Source: Verrucomicrobiota bacterium (lineage in GTDB: Bacteria; Verrucomicrobiota; Verrucomicrobiia; Opitutales; Opitutaceae). Taken from it: a stretch of DNA of 64,000 nucleotides. The number at the start of each line of letters is the position of its first letter. The stretch's first letter is position 1. The position numbers were made by a program, and so were the translations under genes. The DNA lies in assembly GCA_963205455.1 (NCBI GenBank), contig CAUJJL010000205.1, positions 31,041-95,040 on the forward strand, in the 5' to 3' direction. The notes under the pieces were generated by a model that worked only from the letters and a program-made list of their open reading frames with translations, ran no database searches and was not told where the DNA came from. Of the stretch, positions 36,101-45,460 are shown piece by piece.

Positions 36101-36182
36101 AATTCAATCCCACCCCCACACCGATGATCAGGAGCACCACCAGCGCGATGACGACAACCAGCAGAATGCGCAGGAGTTTCAT
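33105..36182 (-). CDS. AsmA-like envelope protein
   Basis: A 1,025-residue protein with a single N-terminal transmembrane helix (MKLLRILLVVVIALVVLLIIGVGVGL with a few extra residues) and then a long, beta-rich periplasmic part of repeated amphipathic strands. The C-terminal ~250 residues (SSKGGLFRPLPAQY, TLDTILRDFTITSPELRFVGSGG, PLSLGVNIDGTAEKPDI) match the C-terminal region of AsmA/TamB-type proteins, which bridge inner and outer membranes to move lipids or aid assembly. It follows the TolC gene on the same strand after a 92-bp gap that holds a likely terminator, so it may have its own promoter. Confidence 0.72.
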   Translation of the reverse strand: MKLLRILLVVVIALVVLLIIGVGVGLNSGFQTWAARRAVSGQADMKAEIGRVSVGLNRIELTSIRIARPGMILELPSATVDVPVLKAAGKNVAVKRLRAHGWTLDLTAPDKLAGRIRSPHRGLAGYIAVLSSLTAAPAAKSEAFKGIFGELKFPVELSIDDVDLKGEVIFPAEGGNAARAKVSLAGGNLASGREGKFTIRAEATLNGAVSNLDSSGELGVHMDTASSIDSVTFNNHATAKGSSVPNGATLEMDLKAERGTGGGESYSLRVQSQGKSLVNLTAALPSGATKIDGKLVVEARDSDLAPFALGRPVPEFDAKAQAAFGVSTSFEQFMAEGHLDMALSKLEVLEKELAPVGPLRIKADYSFENTGGVIRVNSLRANLDGEAPIAGIDVRQAFEYDMVKRKLHVADAGKELIALRLESIPLAWAQPFLGQVTLAGGEAKGVFVVNASAGGFSLGTQGPLTVSAFSIAQEGKPLVRDVALTVAATASMTPQGWQADIANFSITSGSAALATLSAKVGQESGEKQPVKATGTFAFDLPTVLAQPLASGMSSLTRGNLSGKFSAASGASQEVAAQVEVSDLASPSEKGELPRISIDLRASLDPGGAFVANVPVLVELQGRKSDLQLEAKGRSGKAALNVDARLSSNEINLEDMKILLAPLAGKEPAATPAPVVTPGDAPVWSGVTGSLSFALKRVIYSPELSVSDISGSLSIAETAVTLKDLKALLGPGGQMTASGGVTFAPSTPAPYQLKADLAVTDLDSGATLKAFNTGSKLPLVEGKFDITSDVSASGKSLGALMDHASGDLRLSSKGGLFRPLPAQYVEAISAARTKLLTRTEEVGAIASIAGVLGAKLPGNLGRTTSKVHAVAERLADLEAIVKLIAEVRFDQLTLDAGGSTTLDTILRDFTITSPELRFVGSGGLKYQPNIPLWKQALTLKLNAAARGKAADIMKKGNLLGTTKDGLGYVPLSLGVNIDGTAEKPDISQLAAALFEKVLAMKLNPEDIRKLQKGDIGAILNLVSQLK

Positions 36183-36240
36183 GGCCGTGATTCAACTCGA
36201 ATTTCGCTGAAAGGCGAGTGAACCCGATGCGCAACGGATG

Positions 36241-36260
36241 AAAAAACGCGGCCCTGCCGC
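36241..36260 (-). terminator. Intrinsic terminator after the efflux operon
   Basis: Read on the minus strand, GCGGC-AGG-GCCGC forms a 5-bp GC stem with a 3-base loop (36248-36260), one base after which six T residues follow (36241-36246 as A on the plus strand). It sits 14 bp after the tolC-type gene stop, the right place to end the marR-efflux transcript. Confidence 0.7.
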
Positions 36261-36274
36261 ATTGCGGAGGACCG

Positions 36275-37621
36275 TCAAGGGGCAGTCACGAACGTATCCG
36301 ACTGGCCCATCGCCTTGCGCATGAAGGCCAAAGCGACGAGGTAGTTGTAGTTGGCCTGAAGCTGATTATTGCGGGCCTGGGTCAAATCAACCTGGGACGT
36401 GAGCACATCCAACTGCGTCGCCGTGCCCGCCGACTGCCGTACATTTGCCAGTCGCAGGGCCTCTGCCGCCTGGTCCACAACCTTGCGCGAGGCCTCTGCC
36501 AACTCCCACGCCTCCTGGAGTGATGACAATGCACGACGCACCTCCACCTCGATCGACAGCTCGGTCTCCCCCCGGGTCAATTGAGCCTGGGCAAGGAGTG
36601 AACGCGCCTGGGCCACGCGCCCGGCCGTGGCACGCCCGTCGAAGACATTCCACTGTGACTGCACGCCCACGAGCCAGCCATCCGCGGCATCGCGAAAGCG
36701 ATCGCTCAGGCCGGTCTTGCGCCACTGGTAACCTGCGACAGCGTCCACCGATGGAAGATAGCTCGAGCGAGCCACCCTGACTCCCTGCTCACGCGCCTCT
36801 TCGAGTTTTGAAAGGCGCGCCAGTTCCGGACGATTGCCGCGGGCCGCCTCAAGCGAAGACTTCAAATCGAAGGAGGTCGGCTCAGCCTTAAGCTCACCCA
36901 CAAATTCGGGCACCTTCTTCAGGTTGTCGCCCTCTGTGTTTGCAAAGCCCAGTGCCTGACGAAGTTCCTCAATCGCAAGGCGAAAGGCATTGCGCGCCTG
37001 AATCAGCGCAGGCTGGGCGTTCGCAAGCGCTACCTCCGCACGCAAAACCTCAAAACTCGAGGAGGCCCCGGCCTCAAACCGATTCTTTGCATTCTGGAGC
37101 TGCTCCTGGAGCAGGGCCACCGACTGCTCGCGCACCTTGATGCTTTCACGGGCGAGCAGCACATCGTAGAAGCGCGTGCGCACGGTCAGCAATGCATCGT
37201 TGATCACCCCCCGAAGTTCGAGAATAGCGGCTTCCCGCACGAGTTTTGAACTGGCTACCGAAGCGTCAATCCCACCTCCCGCGTAGATCGCCTGCCGGGC
37301 TTGGATCTGGATATTCCAGGCGGAATCATCCTGCGGAAAGGTGGTGGCAATATCTCGATCGTTCCGCTGATAGGCGGCACCCACGGAGACATTGGGAATG
37401 CGGCGAGACGAGACCTCGAGAACGACCCCCTCTTGCTGCTTGATGCGCTCACGCGCCTGCCGAATCGCGTAGTTGTTATCCAGCGCGTATTGAAGCGCCG
37501 TGGCAAGATCCAGGGTCTCGGGCACGGGCTGCGAGGGCGCCGGCTGGGCTGAAAGCCCAAGCATGCCAGTCAGGAATGCGCCGCAAAGCGCAGCTCGGGA
37601 AAGTACATTGTGCATGGTCAT
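36275..37621 (-). CDS. TolC-family outer membrane efflux protein
   Basis: A 448-residue protein with a signal peptide (AALCGAFLTGMLGLSAQPA). Two homologous coiled-coil halves are visible, each with the usual LxxALxxALxNN-type start (LDLATALQYALDNNYAIRQA) and a run of Ala/Leu/Glu-rich helix; LTQARNNQLQANYNYL at the end fits TolC/OprM-like proteins. It forms the outer-membrane duct of a tripartite pump. Its ATG overlaps the RND gene's stop (ATGA at 37618-37621), so the two are translated together. Confidence 0.92.
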   Translation of the reverse strand: MTMHNVLSRAALCGAFLTGMLGLSAQPAPSQPVPETLDLATALQYALDNNYAIRQARERIKQQEGVVLEVSSRRIPNVSVGAAYQRNDRDIATTFPQDDSAWNIQIQARQAIYAGGGIDASVASSKLVREAAILELRGVINDALLTVRTRFYDVLLARESIKVREQSVALLQEQLQNAKNRFEAGASSSFEVLRAEVALANAQPALIQARNAFRLAIEELRQALGFANTEGDNLKKVPEFVGELKAEPTSFDLKSSLEAARGNRPELARLSKLEEAREQGVRVARSSYLPSVDAVAGYQWRKTGLSDRFRDAADGWLVGVQSQWNVFDGRATAGRVAQARSLLAQAQLTRGETELSIEVEVRRALSSLQEAWELAEASRKVVDQAAEALRLANVRQSAGTATQLDVLTSQVDLTQARNNQLQANYNYLVALAFMRKAMGQSDTFVTAP

Positions 37622-40600
37622 TTGATGGCGAGTTCTGGAATCTGAGGAGCTAACAACGTCGACTCACGCTCAATATGACGGTCCTTCGAGTGGTCGCGTG
37701 CGATCAAGGCGTAAAAAGCGGGGACAATGAAGAGCGTGAAGAACGACCCCACCGTCATGCCAATCACCAGCACCCAGCCGATGCTGTTGCGGGCCGCGGC
37801 GCCGGGACCTGTCACAAATATGAGCATCAGGTGACCAAACACGGTCGCCGCCGATGTCATGAGGACCGGACGAAGACGTGTGGCGGCGGCACGGCGCGCC
37901 GCATCGAGTTTCGCGACGCCCTGCTCCTGGAGTCCGTTCGCGAACTCCACGATCAGGATCCCATTCTTGGCAACCAGTCCGACGAGCGTGATCATGCCGA
38001 TCTGGGAGTAGATGTTCAGCGAGGTCTTCCAGAGAAAAATCGGCAACGCCGCACCCACAAGGGCCAGCGGCACTGAACCGAGAAGTATGATAAACGGATC
38101 GCGGAAGCTGTTGAATTGAGCGGCAAGCACCAGGAAAATCAGCACAAGCGCCAGCGCACCCGACAGCACAAGTGCATTGCCCTCGTAGCGCAGTTGTCGC
38201 GACTGGCCGCCATAGTCGATCGAGTATTCCGGAGGCAGGATTTCCGCCGCTTTCTTCTCCAGTTTCTTCAATGCCTGGTCGGGGCTTGGGCCCACTCCGA
38301 TGATCTTGATCGAGTTGAGCTGCTGGAACCGGTTGAGCGTGCGCGGCTGCACTGTCTCCTTGAGAGAGGCGATCGTAGAAAGGGGCACAAGCTGACCCTT
38401 GGGACCCCGGACGTGATAATCCAGGATCTGATCCGCCGTGAGCCGGTACGCGCGCTCGACCTGCGGAATGACGCGATAGCTCCGGCCATCGTTGACGAAT
38501 CGATTGACATAGCCGCCGCCCAGCATGGAGCCAAGGTCGTGCGCAATGTCGGTAAGACTCAGGCCCATCGCGGCTACCTTGTCCTTGTCGATCTCAATCT
38601 CGTATTGCGGCAGGTCAAACTTGAGATCGCTGTCGGCAAAATAAAATGTCGGCGCCTGGTCTGGAGCATTGGCCTCAGTGTTGGCAAAAATCGTCAGTTG
38701 ATTCGCAATGTCGAGCATCTGCTTGTGATCCGCTGTAGAGCGGATGACGAACTCAATGGGGTACTGCCCCCCTGAAGGCAGTGCATCCGGAGTATTCAGG
38801 ACAACATTCATGCCGGTGATTTTGGCAGTCGCAGCATGAAGCGACTGCTCGATCTGCACCGTCGTCCGCTTTCTCTCAGACCATGGCTTGGCGATCAGTC
38901 CCCCAAAACCAAAGGAGGGAGTCGTCAACTGAAAGGACGCCTCGTACTCTGGCACGCTTTCAAAGAGCTTCTGCACCTCCTCCGCGTACGGGGTGTTGTG
39001 TTCCATCGTCGACGTCGGCGAAGCAATCAGGAACGTGCCGATGAACCCCTGGTCCTCCTTCGGCGCCAGTTCATGCTGGGCAAACATGAAGAACACCGGA
39101 AGGAGGAGGCATAGCATGACGCCCGCGGCCATGACAAACTGCACCTTTTTGAAACGTCGGCCAAATGCCACGTCGAATCCGGTGACCAAGAATGCCGGCA
39201 GGAGTCCGAACAGAAGGGAACCCATCGCGAGAAATCCCGCGTACCTGCCATTCATCGCCATGCCGCCCGCCTTCATCGCCAGGTACCCTCCGATGAAAAG
39301 CACAGCCGTGACAACGAGCCCGGCCAGGAGAACGCCCCAGCTCAGGTTTCTCCGCTCGCGGATTGCCAGCATTCCTCCGATGACCCTGTCGTAGGCCACC
39401 CGCAACCGGTCAAACAGCCGGTTGGTGAAGCCTGACAATCCGCGGTCCTCATGTTCGTGGTCCTTGAGCAGGCGCGCGCTCATCATGGGCGACAGCGTCA
39501 GCGCAACAAATCCGGAAACCGTGACCGCACCCGCCAGCGTGAAGGCAAATTCGCGGAAGAGTGCACCGGTCAATCCTCCCTGGAATCCGATGGGTGCATA
39601 AACCGCGGCCAGGGTGATCGTCATCGAAATGACCGGACCGACCAGTTCGCGCGCGCCAAGCACCGCCGCGTCGAAGGGACTCTTTCCCTCCCGGACGTGT
39701 CGCTCGACGTTCTCCACGATGACAATCGCGTCATCCACGACGATACCGACCGCGAGCACGATCGCGAGCAACGTCAGCAGGTTGATGGTGAATCCGAGCA
39801 CCAACATGACGAACATCGCCCCAATGAGCGACAGCGGCATTGCCACCAAGGGAATCAGCACGGATCGAACCGATCCAAGGAAAAGGAAAATCACGACCGC
39901 CACGATCATGAGTGTTTCACCCAGCGTCTTTACGATCTCCTTGAGCGCATCGTCGATGTAGGCGGTGGCATCATAGCCCACGTTCATTTTCAGATCCGAA
40001 GGCAGCCCGCTCTCAATGGCCGGAAGCGCATCACGCACCCGCTTGATGACTTCAAGCGTCGATTCGGTGGGCATGACCCAGACGCCCATAAATGTTGCTT
40101 GCTGTCCGCTGAAGCGCACGTCCTCGTCGTAGCTCTCCGCACCGAGCGACACTTCAGCCACGTCTGACAGCCGAATGATCGCCCCTTTGCGCTCGGCGAC
40201 GACGAGGTTCTTGAATTCCTCGACATTCTTCAGGTCGGTGTCGGCCACGAGGCTGACTGAAATCATCGAACCCTTGGTCGCGCCGACTGCAGCCAAGGCA
40301 TTGTTGTTGGCCAGCGCCTGACGAACCTCAGACGGGCTGAGCCCGTGTGCAGCCAGGGCATCGGGCTTCAGCCAGATGCGCATGGCAAAAACGCGACCGC
40401 CCAGGACATCCGCGCGCTGCACTCCCTTGAGGGATGCCAGTTGCGGCTGCACGACGCGGTTGAGGTAGTCCGTGACCTGATTGGCCGCCATCTGTTTTGA
40501 ATAGAAACTAAGGTACATGGACGCGAACTGGTTGTCGCTCGTCTCAACCGAAATCGACGGCGCCTCCGACTCAGGCGGAAGCTCGCTGCGCACCTGGTCA

Positions 40601-40941
40601 ATCTTCGATCCGATCTGCGCAAGCGCCGCGTTCGTATCGTAGTTCAGTCTCAGGAACACATTGATCGTGCTCATGCCCGCCCGGCTCTCCGACTCAATGT
40701 AGTCGATGCCATCCGCACTCGCAATGACCCGCTCCAGTTGCGTGGTGATGTAGCCCCGCACCGTCTCGGCGCTCGCGCCGAAATAGATGGTGGTCACCTT
40801 CACGACCGCGCTGTCGCTCTTCGGGTACTGGCGGACATTGAGGGAAAAGTAGGACACGATGCCCACCACCAGGATCACAATGTTCACCACGAGCGCGATG
40901 ACCGGCTTGCGGATGAACAGATCGGTAAAACTCGATTTCAT
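37618..40941 (-). CDS. RND-family multidrug efflux permease
   Basis: A 1,107-residue inner-membrane pump, slightly longer than the usual 1,030-1,050. The start MKSSFTDLFIRKPVIALVVN, the paired Asp of GIVVDDAIVIVENVERH in TM4 (proton relay), and the C-terminal GMITLVGLVAKNGILIVEFAN repeat of this motif are typical of HAE1/AcrB-type transporters. The extra length sits near the middle, where an insertion around residues 530-620 adds hydrophobic sequence (WGVLLAGLVVTAVLFIGGYL). It is the second pump gene after the adaptor and is coupled to tolC by ATGA. Confidence 0.95.
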   Translation of the reverse strand: MKSSFTDLFIRKPVIALVVNIVILVVGIVSYFSLNVRQYPKSDSAVVKVTTIYFGASAETVRGYITTQLERVIASADGIDYIESESRAGMSTINVFLRLNYDTNAALAQIGSKIDQVRSELPPESEAPSISVETSDNQFASMYLSFYSKQMAANQVTDYLNRVVQPQLASLKGVQRADVLGGRVFAMRIWLKPDALAAHGLSPSEVRQALANNNALAAVGATKGSMISVSLVADTDLKNVEEFKNLVVAERKGAIIRLSDVAEVSLGAESYDEDVRFSGQQATFMGVWVMPTESTLEVIKRVRDALPAIESGLPSDLKMNVGYDATAYIDDALKEIVKTLGETLMIVAVVIFLFLGSVRSVLIPLVAMPLSLIGAMFVMLVLGFTINLLTLLAIVLAVGIVVDDAIVIVENVERHVREGKSPFDAAVLGARELVGPVISMTITLAAVYAPIGFQGGLTGALFREFAFTLAGAVTVSGFVALTLSPMMSARLLKDHEHEDRGLSGFTNRLFDRLRVAYDRVIGGMLAIRERRNLSWGVLLAGLVVTAVLFIGGYLAMKAGGMAMNGRYAGFLAMGSLLFGLLPAFLVTGFDVAFGRRFKKVQFVMAAGVMLCLLLPVFFMFAQHELAPKEDQGFIGTFLIASPTSTMEHNTPYAEEVQKLFESVPEYEASFQLTTPSFGFGGLIAKPWSERKRTTVQIEQSLHAATAKITGMNVVLNTPDALPSGGQYPIEFVIRSTADHKQMLDIANQLTIFANTEANAPDQAPTFYFADSDLKFDLPQYEIEIDKDKVAAMGLSLTDIAHDLGSMLGGGYVNRFVNDGRSYRVIPQVERAYRLTADQILDYHVRGPKGQLVPLSTIASLKETVQPRTLNRFQQLNSIKIIGVGPSPDQALKKLEKKAAEILPPEYSIDYGGQSRQLRYEGNALVLSGALALVLIFLVLAAQFNSFRDPFIILLGSVPLALVGAALPIFLWKTSLNIYSQIGMITLVGLVAKNGILIVEFANGLQEQGVAKLDAARRAAATRLRPVLMTSAATVFGHLMLIFVTGPGAAARNSIGWVLVIGMTVGSFFTLFIVPAFYALIARDHSKDRHIERESTLLAPQIPELAIK

Positions 40942-41022
40942 GGAGTATCCTTCACAACAAGATTTTTGGGCACAGGGGTTGCCGGACGCATCGCCGTTGC
41001 GCGATGCGGCACGGCCCGTGGC

Positions 41023-42144
41023 TCAGGTGTTGGCGGGTTTCGGATCCAGTTGGTGGCCGGGCCGCACGGTGTTGTTCACCTGCACTTCAAGGCCGTTACG
41101 GAGCTTGAAAACCCCTGATGTCGCCACTTCCTCCCCGGGCTTCACGCCCTCGAGAACAGAGATCATGTCGCCTCGAGCGGCTCCCAGCTTCACGAATGTC
41201 TGCCGGACTCCCAGGTACTCCGACCCATCCGGATGCTTCATCTTTTCGATGATGAACACCGAGTTGCCGTAGGATGCGTAGGAAATCGCGGTCGCCGGAA
41301 GCACAACCTCAGGCTTGCCGGTCTTCAGTTCAATCTCCGCGCGGGCGAACATGCCGGAGCGCAGGATCTCGTCGGGATTGCCAATGGTTGCCTGAACGGA
41401 AACATTGCGCGAGGCAGAGTCCACAGCGGGATTGATCGCGCTGATCTTTCCCTCGAACACACGATCCGGGAATGCGTCCACACGCACGTTGACACTCTGC
41501 CCAACCACAACCTGGGGCAACTGACGCTGCGGAATCTGCAGGTCGACATACATCGGATCCATGCGCTGCAGCGGCATCAGAGCCGCGCCGCGGGCCGCGA
41601 ACTGTCCAAGGTTTATCAAGCGGATGCCCACGCGCCCGGAGAACGGTGCGCGAACAATCTTTTTCCCCAGCAGCGCGCGCACGGCGGCGGCATCCGCCTC
41701 GGCCTGGCGCAACTGTGCATCCGCGGCGTCCAGTTCCGCCTGGCTGATCGTATTTTTTCCAAGCAGTTCCTCCGCGCGCTTGCGGTCCAGACTGGCGATC
41801 CGGTAGCGCGCCTCGGCGGCTGCAAGTTGCGCCGTTTCAACCGTTGTGTCGAACTCCACGAGCACATCGCCCGCCTTTACCGCCGCCCCATTCTCCACCG
41901 CGATGCGGGTGATGGTTCCCTCGGCATCCGCCGCGAGCAGCACCCCTTCAACCGGGGCGAGCGTCGCGATCGATTTCAGCGTGGGCTGCCAGGTGTCTTG
42001 CTCCGCCTTGGCAGAGGTGACCGCTGCCGCCGGCATGACATGAGCCTGCGACGACATTTCCTTGATCTGGGCCGCCTTGAAAGCGCCGAGTGAGAGGAAT
42101 ACGAGTGCCACTCCTCCGATGAGAATAAGAAACCGCTTTAGCAT
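41023..42144 (-). CDS. RND periplasmic adaptor (membrane fusion protein)
   Basis: A 373-residue HlyD/AcrA-type adaptor. ATG 42144 (MLKRFLILIGGVALVFLSLG) provides an N-terminal membrane anchor; a GTG 36 bases upstream is a weaker alternative. A lipoyl/coiled-coil core is visible: IARVAVENGAAVKAGDVLVEFDT-like sequence (here ITRIAVENGAAVKAGDVL), then QLAAAEARYRIASLDRKRAEELL, and VRAPFSGRVGIRLINLGQ. It links the RND pump to TolC. The gene is 41 bp downstream of marR and 81 bp upstream of the RND gene. Confidence 0.92.
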   Translation of the reverse strand: MLKRFLILIGGVALVFLSLGAFKAAQIKEMSSQAHVMPAAAVTSAKAEQDTWQPTLKSIATLAPVEGVLLAADAEGTITRIAVENGAAVKAGDVLVEFDTTVETAQLAAAEARYRIASLDRKRAEELLGKNTISQAELDAADAQLRQAEADAAAVRALLGKKIVRAPFSGRVGIRLINLGQFAARGAALMPLQRMDPMYVDLQIPQRQLPQVVVGQSVNVRVDAFPDRVFEGKISAINPAVDSASRNVSVQATIGNPDEILRSGMFARAEIELKTGKPEVVLPATAISYASYGNSVFIIEKMKHPDGSEYLGVRQTFVKLGAARGDMISVLEGVKPGEEVATSGVFKLRNGLEVQVNNTVRPGHQLDPKPANT

Positions 42145-42185
42145 GTTTGTAGGGGGAAAAGTCTGCGATTGTCCGGACACGTTGC

Positions 42186-42743
42186 TCAGGTGGCGACGGC
42201 GTGCGACGCCCTAGCCTGTGGCGTTGCCGCACCTCCCAACGTGCCCTGTAGGACCTTGCCGAGAAGCTGCACGAGTGTCTTTCTCTCAGCCTCCGTAAGC
42301 TTCGCCATCAAGGCTGCGGTCCTTCGGAAATGTTCCGGAAGAAATTTCTCAATAAAAGCCAAACCCTTCGGGGTCAGGTTAACCGACATCATGCGCCGAT
42401 CCCGGGGATCCGGTTCACGTTTTACGAAACCATCCCTCTCAAGCGTATCGATCAAGCCAGTCATAGTGGCGCGGGTCACCCCAGCCATATCCGCCAATTC
42501 CGCGGGCGTACGCTGAATTCCACAGGATTCATCCCGATTCATGAGCAGCATCAGGACCGTGAACCGGCCTTGCGAAATATTGTTCGCCGAAAGAAACGCA
42601 TCCGTCACCCGAAACACCTCATCTCCGGTACGGAGCAGGTGGAGGTAAACTTCCAGCGCTGACGGATCAAGGTCAGGAAACCGCGTGGCGCCTTTCAAGA
42701 GGCACTCATATCGCGGCAGATCCTTTAGCATCAGCAATGGCAT
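42186..42743 (-). CDS. MarR-family repressor of the efflux operon
   Basis: A 185-residue winged-helix protein. The DNA-binding core reads TPAELADMAGVTRATMTGLID then LERDGFVKREPDPRDRRMMSVNLTPKG, the wing with the Asp-Arg-Arg signature. It is the first gene of a minus-strand set with the adaptor, RND pump and TolC, so self-regulated control of a drug pump is the natural reading. A palindromic candidate operator lies 24 bp before its start codon. The effector is unknown. Confidence 0.9.
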   Translation of the reverse strand: MPLLMLKDLPRYECLLKGATRFPDLDPSALEVYLHLLRTGDEVFRVTDAFLSANNISQGRFTVLMLLMNRDESCGIQRTPAELADMAGVTRATMTGLIDTLERDGFVKREPDPRDRRMMSVNLTPKGLAFIEKFLPEHFRRTAALMAKLTEAERKTLVQLLGKVLQGTLGGAATPQARASHAVAT

Positions 42744-42766
42744 ACAAAATCGATCGGAATGCGAAA

Positions 42767-42784
42767 TAGTTAGGAGCCTAATTA
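42767..42784. promoter_or_regulatory. Inverted repeat, candidate MarR operator
   Basis: TAGTTAGG-AG-CCTAATTA, an 18-bp inverted repeat with 7 of 8 arm positions matching. It sits 24 bp upstream of the marR start, where a repressor would block transcription of marR and the pump genes. MarR proteins bind such AT-rich dyads of about 16-20 bp. The assignment is from position and symmetry only. Confidence 0.5.
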
Positions 42785-42827
42785 AAAAGGCAAGCCGGTG
42801 ATGGAATTTTCTACTTCCATCGCCGGC
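42784..42827 (-). terminator. Intrinsic terminator after tkt
   Basis: On the minus strand, a 13-bp stem with one C-A mismatch (arms at 42815-42827 and 42794-42806) encloses an 8-base loop and is followed by TTGCCTTTTT. It lies about 73 bp after the tkt stop and isolates tkt from the marR efflux unit. Its T-rich tail abuts the candidate MarR operator. Confidence 0.75.
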
Positions 42828-42900
42828 GCTTCAGCCGATGCGGCGCTTCAAGAGAGCCGATCAGGAAGGAACTCTCTCTATTTGAATTGATTACAAAACG

Positions 42901-44898
42901 TCAATCGAGACGGTTTGCCGCCGCGACAACCGCTTCCGGTGTGATGCCCAGCTCCTTGAAGACGGTGCCTCCTGGCGCACTGATTCCAAAACGATCGATG
43001 CCGATGCAGGCTCCATCGATCCCCACGTACTGGCGCCAGGGCGAGGTGACTCCAGCCTCGATCGAGACGCGTCGGCGTACGGAGGCAGGTAACACCGAAT
43101 CGCGGTACTCCTGGGGCTGTCGGTTGAATCGCTCAAAGCAGGGCACGGATACCACACGGGTACCAGCGCCCAGGGTTTTCGCAGCCGCCACGGCGTGCTG
43201 CAGTTCCGAACCGCTCGCGAGCAGAATGGTGCTGAGCACCGAGGTCTCGCGGATCGCCACATAGGCACCCTTGAGCACTCCCATCCTGCGCTGCTCCACT
43301 GGGATGTCGTTGAGCATGGGCACCGCCTGACGGGTCAATGCAATCAAGGTCGGCCCATCCTTGCGCTCGAACGCCGCGGCGAACGCGCCAGCCGTTTCCT
43401 CGGGATCGGCGGGACGGATCACGTCCAGACCGGGGAATACACGAAGCGACGCAATCGACTCCACCGGCTGGTGGGTCGGGCCATCCTCACCCACCCCCAC
43501 GGAGTCGTGGGTGTAAATGTAGACGACCGGAAGACGCGAGAGCGATGCGAGCCGCATCGCCGGGCGGGAGTAGTCGGCGAAAACGAGGAAGGTTGCGACC
43601 GAAGGGCGGAACAGCCCGTCGTAGGCAAGTCCGTTGGCCATCGCGGCCATCGCGTGCTCGCGGATCCCAAAACGAATGTTGCGCCCGGCACGATTCGTCG
43701 CGTCGAAATCCGGCGCATCCGCAATCTGATTCAGGGTTGAACCATAAAGGTCCGCGCTACCCCCAATGAGCCAGGGCATGGCCGCCGCAATGGGCTGCAG
43801 CACCGCCTTGCCCGCCGCGCGTGTCGCAAGTTTCGAGTCCGCGGCAAACGCGGGAATCGTCCCAAGGAGCTCCGCGGCCGTCACGGGCGCGTCGGCCTGG
43901 GCCTTGTCCAGCAGAGCAGCCTTGTCCGGATTCGCCTCGCGCCAGGCCTTGTAGGTCTTGTGCCACTTGTTGCATGCACGAACGAGGCGGGTCTTGTGCT
44001 GCGCAAAATAGGCACGCACTTCGTCGCTGACGAAAAAGTGATTCTCAACCGGCAGCCCGAGCGCCACCTTGGCCGCATCGACAAATTTCGCCCCGCCCTC
44101 GCCATGACCCTTCGGTGTTCCCTGCACCTCGGGAATACCGCGACCGATGATGGTCTTCGCAATGATCAACTGCGGCTTGCCGGACTTCGTCTTCTTCGCC
44201 CGGTTGAATGCCTTCAGGAACGCAGCCATGTCGTGGCCATCGATCGTCTGCACGTCCCATTCGATCGCCTTGAATCGCGCGGCCGTATTCTCGCTTTGCG
44301 TCTTGTCAGCCATCGCATCCAGCGTGACGTCGTTTGAGTCGTAAATGAGGATGAGATTGTCGAGCTTCTGGTGACCCGCGAACGCAACGGCCTCCATCGC
44401 CACGCCTTCCTGCATGCAGCCATCTCCCGCGAGCACGACGACATGATTGTCCAGAATGGTGTGCTCCGCCGTATTGTAGCGGGCCGCAGCCATCTTTCCT
44501 GAGACCGCCATGCCGACGGCATTGCCGATGCCCTGCCCGAGCGGTCCGGTCGTCGCTTCAACTCCCGGAGTGTCATGGAACTCAGGATGCCCGGGTGTCC
44601 GGCTGTGCAACTGGCGAAACTTTTTCAAGTCCTCCAGCGACAGGTCGTAGCCGCTCAAGTGAAGCCAGGCATAGAGGAACATCGAACCATGGCCCGCCGA
44701 GAGCACAAACCGGTCGCGGTTGATCCAACGCGGGCGCTCCGGGTTGTGCTGAAGGACATGACCATAAAGAACCGCACCGATCTCAGCAGCGCCGAGCGGC
44801 AGGCCAAGGTGACCCGACTGGGCGGCATGAATGGCATCCATGGCAAGTCCACGGGCCTGGTTGGCAGCTTTGGAGAGGAGGAGGGTCTGGAGGGTCAT
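42901..44898 (-). CDS. tkt: Transketolase
   Basis: A 665-residue thiamine-diphosphate enzyme of the pentose phosphate pathway, moving two-carbon units between sugar phosphates. The N-terminal [20 protein letters not shown], the TPP motif [23 protein letters not shown] and the pyrimidine-domain [16 protein letters not shown] are in place, as is [21 protein letters not shown] 44898 ([17 protein letters not shown]) gives the expected start; a frame continuing to 44979 would run through the terminator of rplS. Full length for the family. It is monocistronic by its flanking terminators. Confidence 0.95.
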   Translation of the reverse strand: MTLQTLLLSKAANQARGLAMDAIHAAQSGHLGLPLGAAEIGAVLYGHVLQHNPERPRWINRDRFVLSAGHGSMFLYAWLHLSGYDLSLEDLKKFRQLHSRTPGHPEFHDTPGVEATTGPLGQGIGNAVGMAVSGKMAAARYNTAEHTILDNHVVVLAGDGCMQEGVAMEAVAFAGHQKLDNLILIYDSNDVTLDAMADKTQSENTAARFKAIEWDVQTIDGHDMAAFLKAFNRAKKTKSGKPQLIIAKTIIGRGIPEVQGTPKGHGEGGAKFVDAAKVALGLPVENHFFVSDEVRAYFAQHKTRLVRACNKWHKTYKAWREANPDKAALLDKAQADAPVTAAELLGTIPAFAADSKLATRAAGKAVLQPIAAAMPWLIGGSADLYGSTLNQIADAPDFDATNRAGRNIRFGIREHAMAAMANGLAYDGLFRPSVATFLVFADYSRPAMRLASLSRLPVVYIYTHDSVGVGEDGPTHQPVESIASLRVFPGLDVIRPADPEETAGAFAAAFERKDGPTLIALTRQAVPMLNDIPVEQRRMGVLKGAYVAIRETSVLSTILLASGSELQHAVAAAKTLGAGTRVVSVPCFERFNRQPQEYRDSVLPASVRRRVSIEAGVTSPWRQYVGIDGACIGIDRFGISAPGGTVFKELGITPEAVVAAANRLD

Positions 44899-44963
44899 AT
44901 CGGACTTGAAAAGTAGGATGGCGCCGCATTGGGCACGGGGGAGCAATACTCGTTTCCGGGCAT

Positions 44964-44989
44964 AAAAAAGCGAGCCCAAGAAGGCTCGC
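44964..44989 (-). terminator. Intrinsic terminator after rplS
   Basis: On the minus strand GCGAGCC-TTCTTG-GGCTCGC is a perfect 7-bp stem (44983-44989 with 44970-44976), followed directly by six T residues (44964-44969). It lies about 60 bp after the rplS stop and closes the rpsP-trmD-rplS cluster. Confidence 0.92.
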
Positions 44990-45048
44990 CTTGATGAAAG
45001 TTAACGAGCGGCGGAACGGCTTCAAGCCGCACCGCAGCCCGACAGAGT

Positions 45049-45447
45049 TTAGCTGGCTGCAGCAGGCGTCGCCTCAGAAGGAGCCGCCGCCTTGTCGTCA
45101 TAGGCCTTGCGCTTCACCGCCATGGCGGCCTTGCCCTCGCGATCGCGAAGATAGTAGAGGCGCGCGCGCATGATTTCGGATTCCTTCTCCACCTCGATCT
45201 TCACCACATTCGGAGAGTTCACCGGGAATACCCGCTCAACCCCTTCGCCGTAGCTGATCCGGCGAACGGTAAAGGTTTCGTGGATGCCGGAACCCTTGAG
45301 TGCAATCACAACGCCTGAAAAGATCTGCACGCGCTCCTTGTCGCCCTCGCGCACCTTGGTATGCACGCGAACGCCATCCCCCACCTTGAAGGGCGGACGG
45401 TCTGTTTTCACCTGGTTTGCGGTGATTTCTTTGATGATCGGGTTCAT
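45049..45447 (-). CDS. rplS: 50S ribosomal protein L19
   Basis: A 132-residue protein. The start [16 protein letters not shown], the [20 protein letters not shown] segment, [23 protein letters not shown] and the C-terminal [15 protein letters not shown] are standard L19. An Ala/Pro-rich extension of about 17 residues follows, longer than in E. coli (115 residues). L19 sits at the 30S-50S interface. It starts 13 bp after trmD, the normal neighbour. Confidence 0.97.
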   Translation of the reverse strand: MNPIIKEITANQVKTDRPPFKVGDGVRVHTKVREGDKERVQIFSGVVIALKGSGIHETFTVRRISYGEGVERVFPVNSPNVVKIEVEKESEIMRARLYYLRDREGKAAMAVKRKAYDDKAAAPSEATPAAAS

Positions 45448-45460
45448 GGCTGAGCTTTCG

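Noticed and set aside
39451..40167. 238-codon plus-strand open frame within the RND permease
   Set aside because: Antisense to a well-conserved pump gene and has the skewed His/Arg/Asp composition of a shadow frame.
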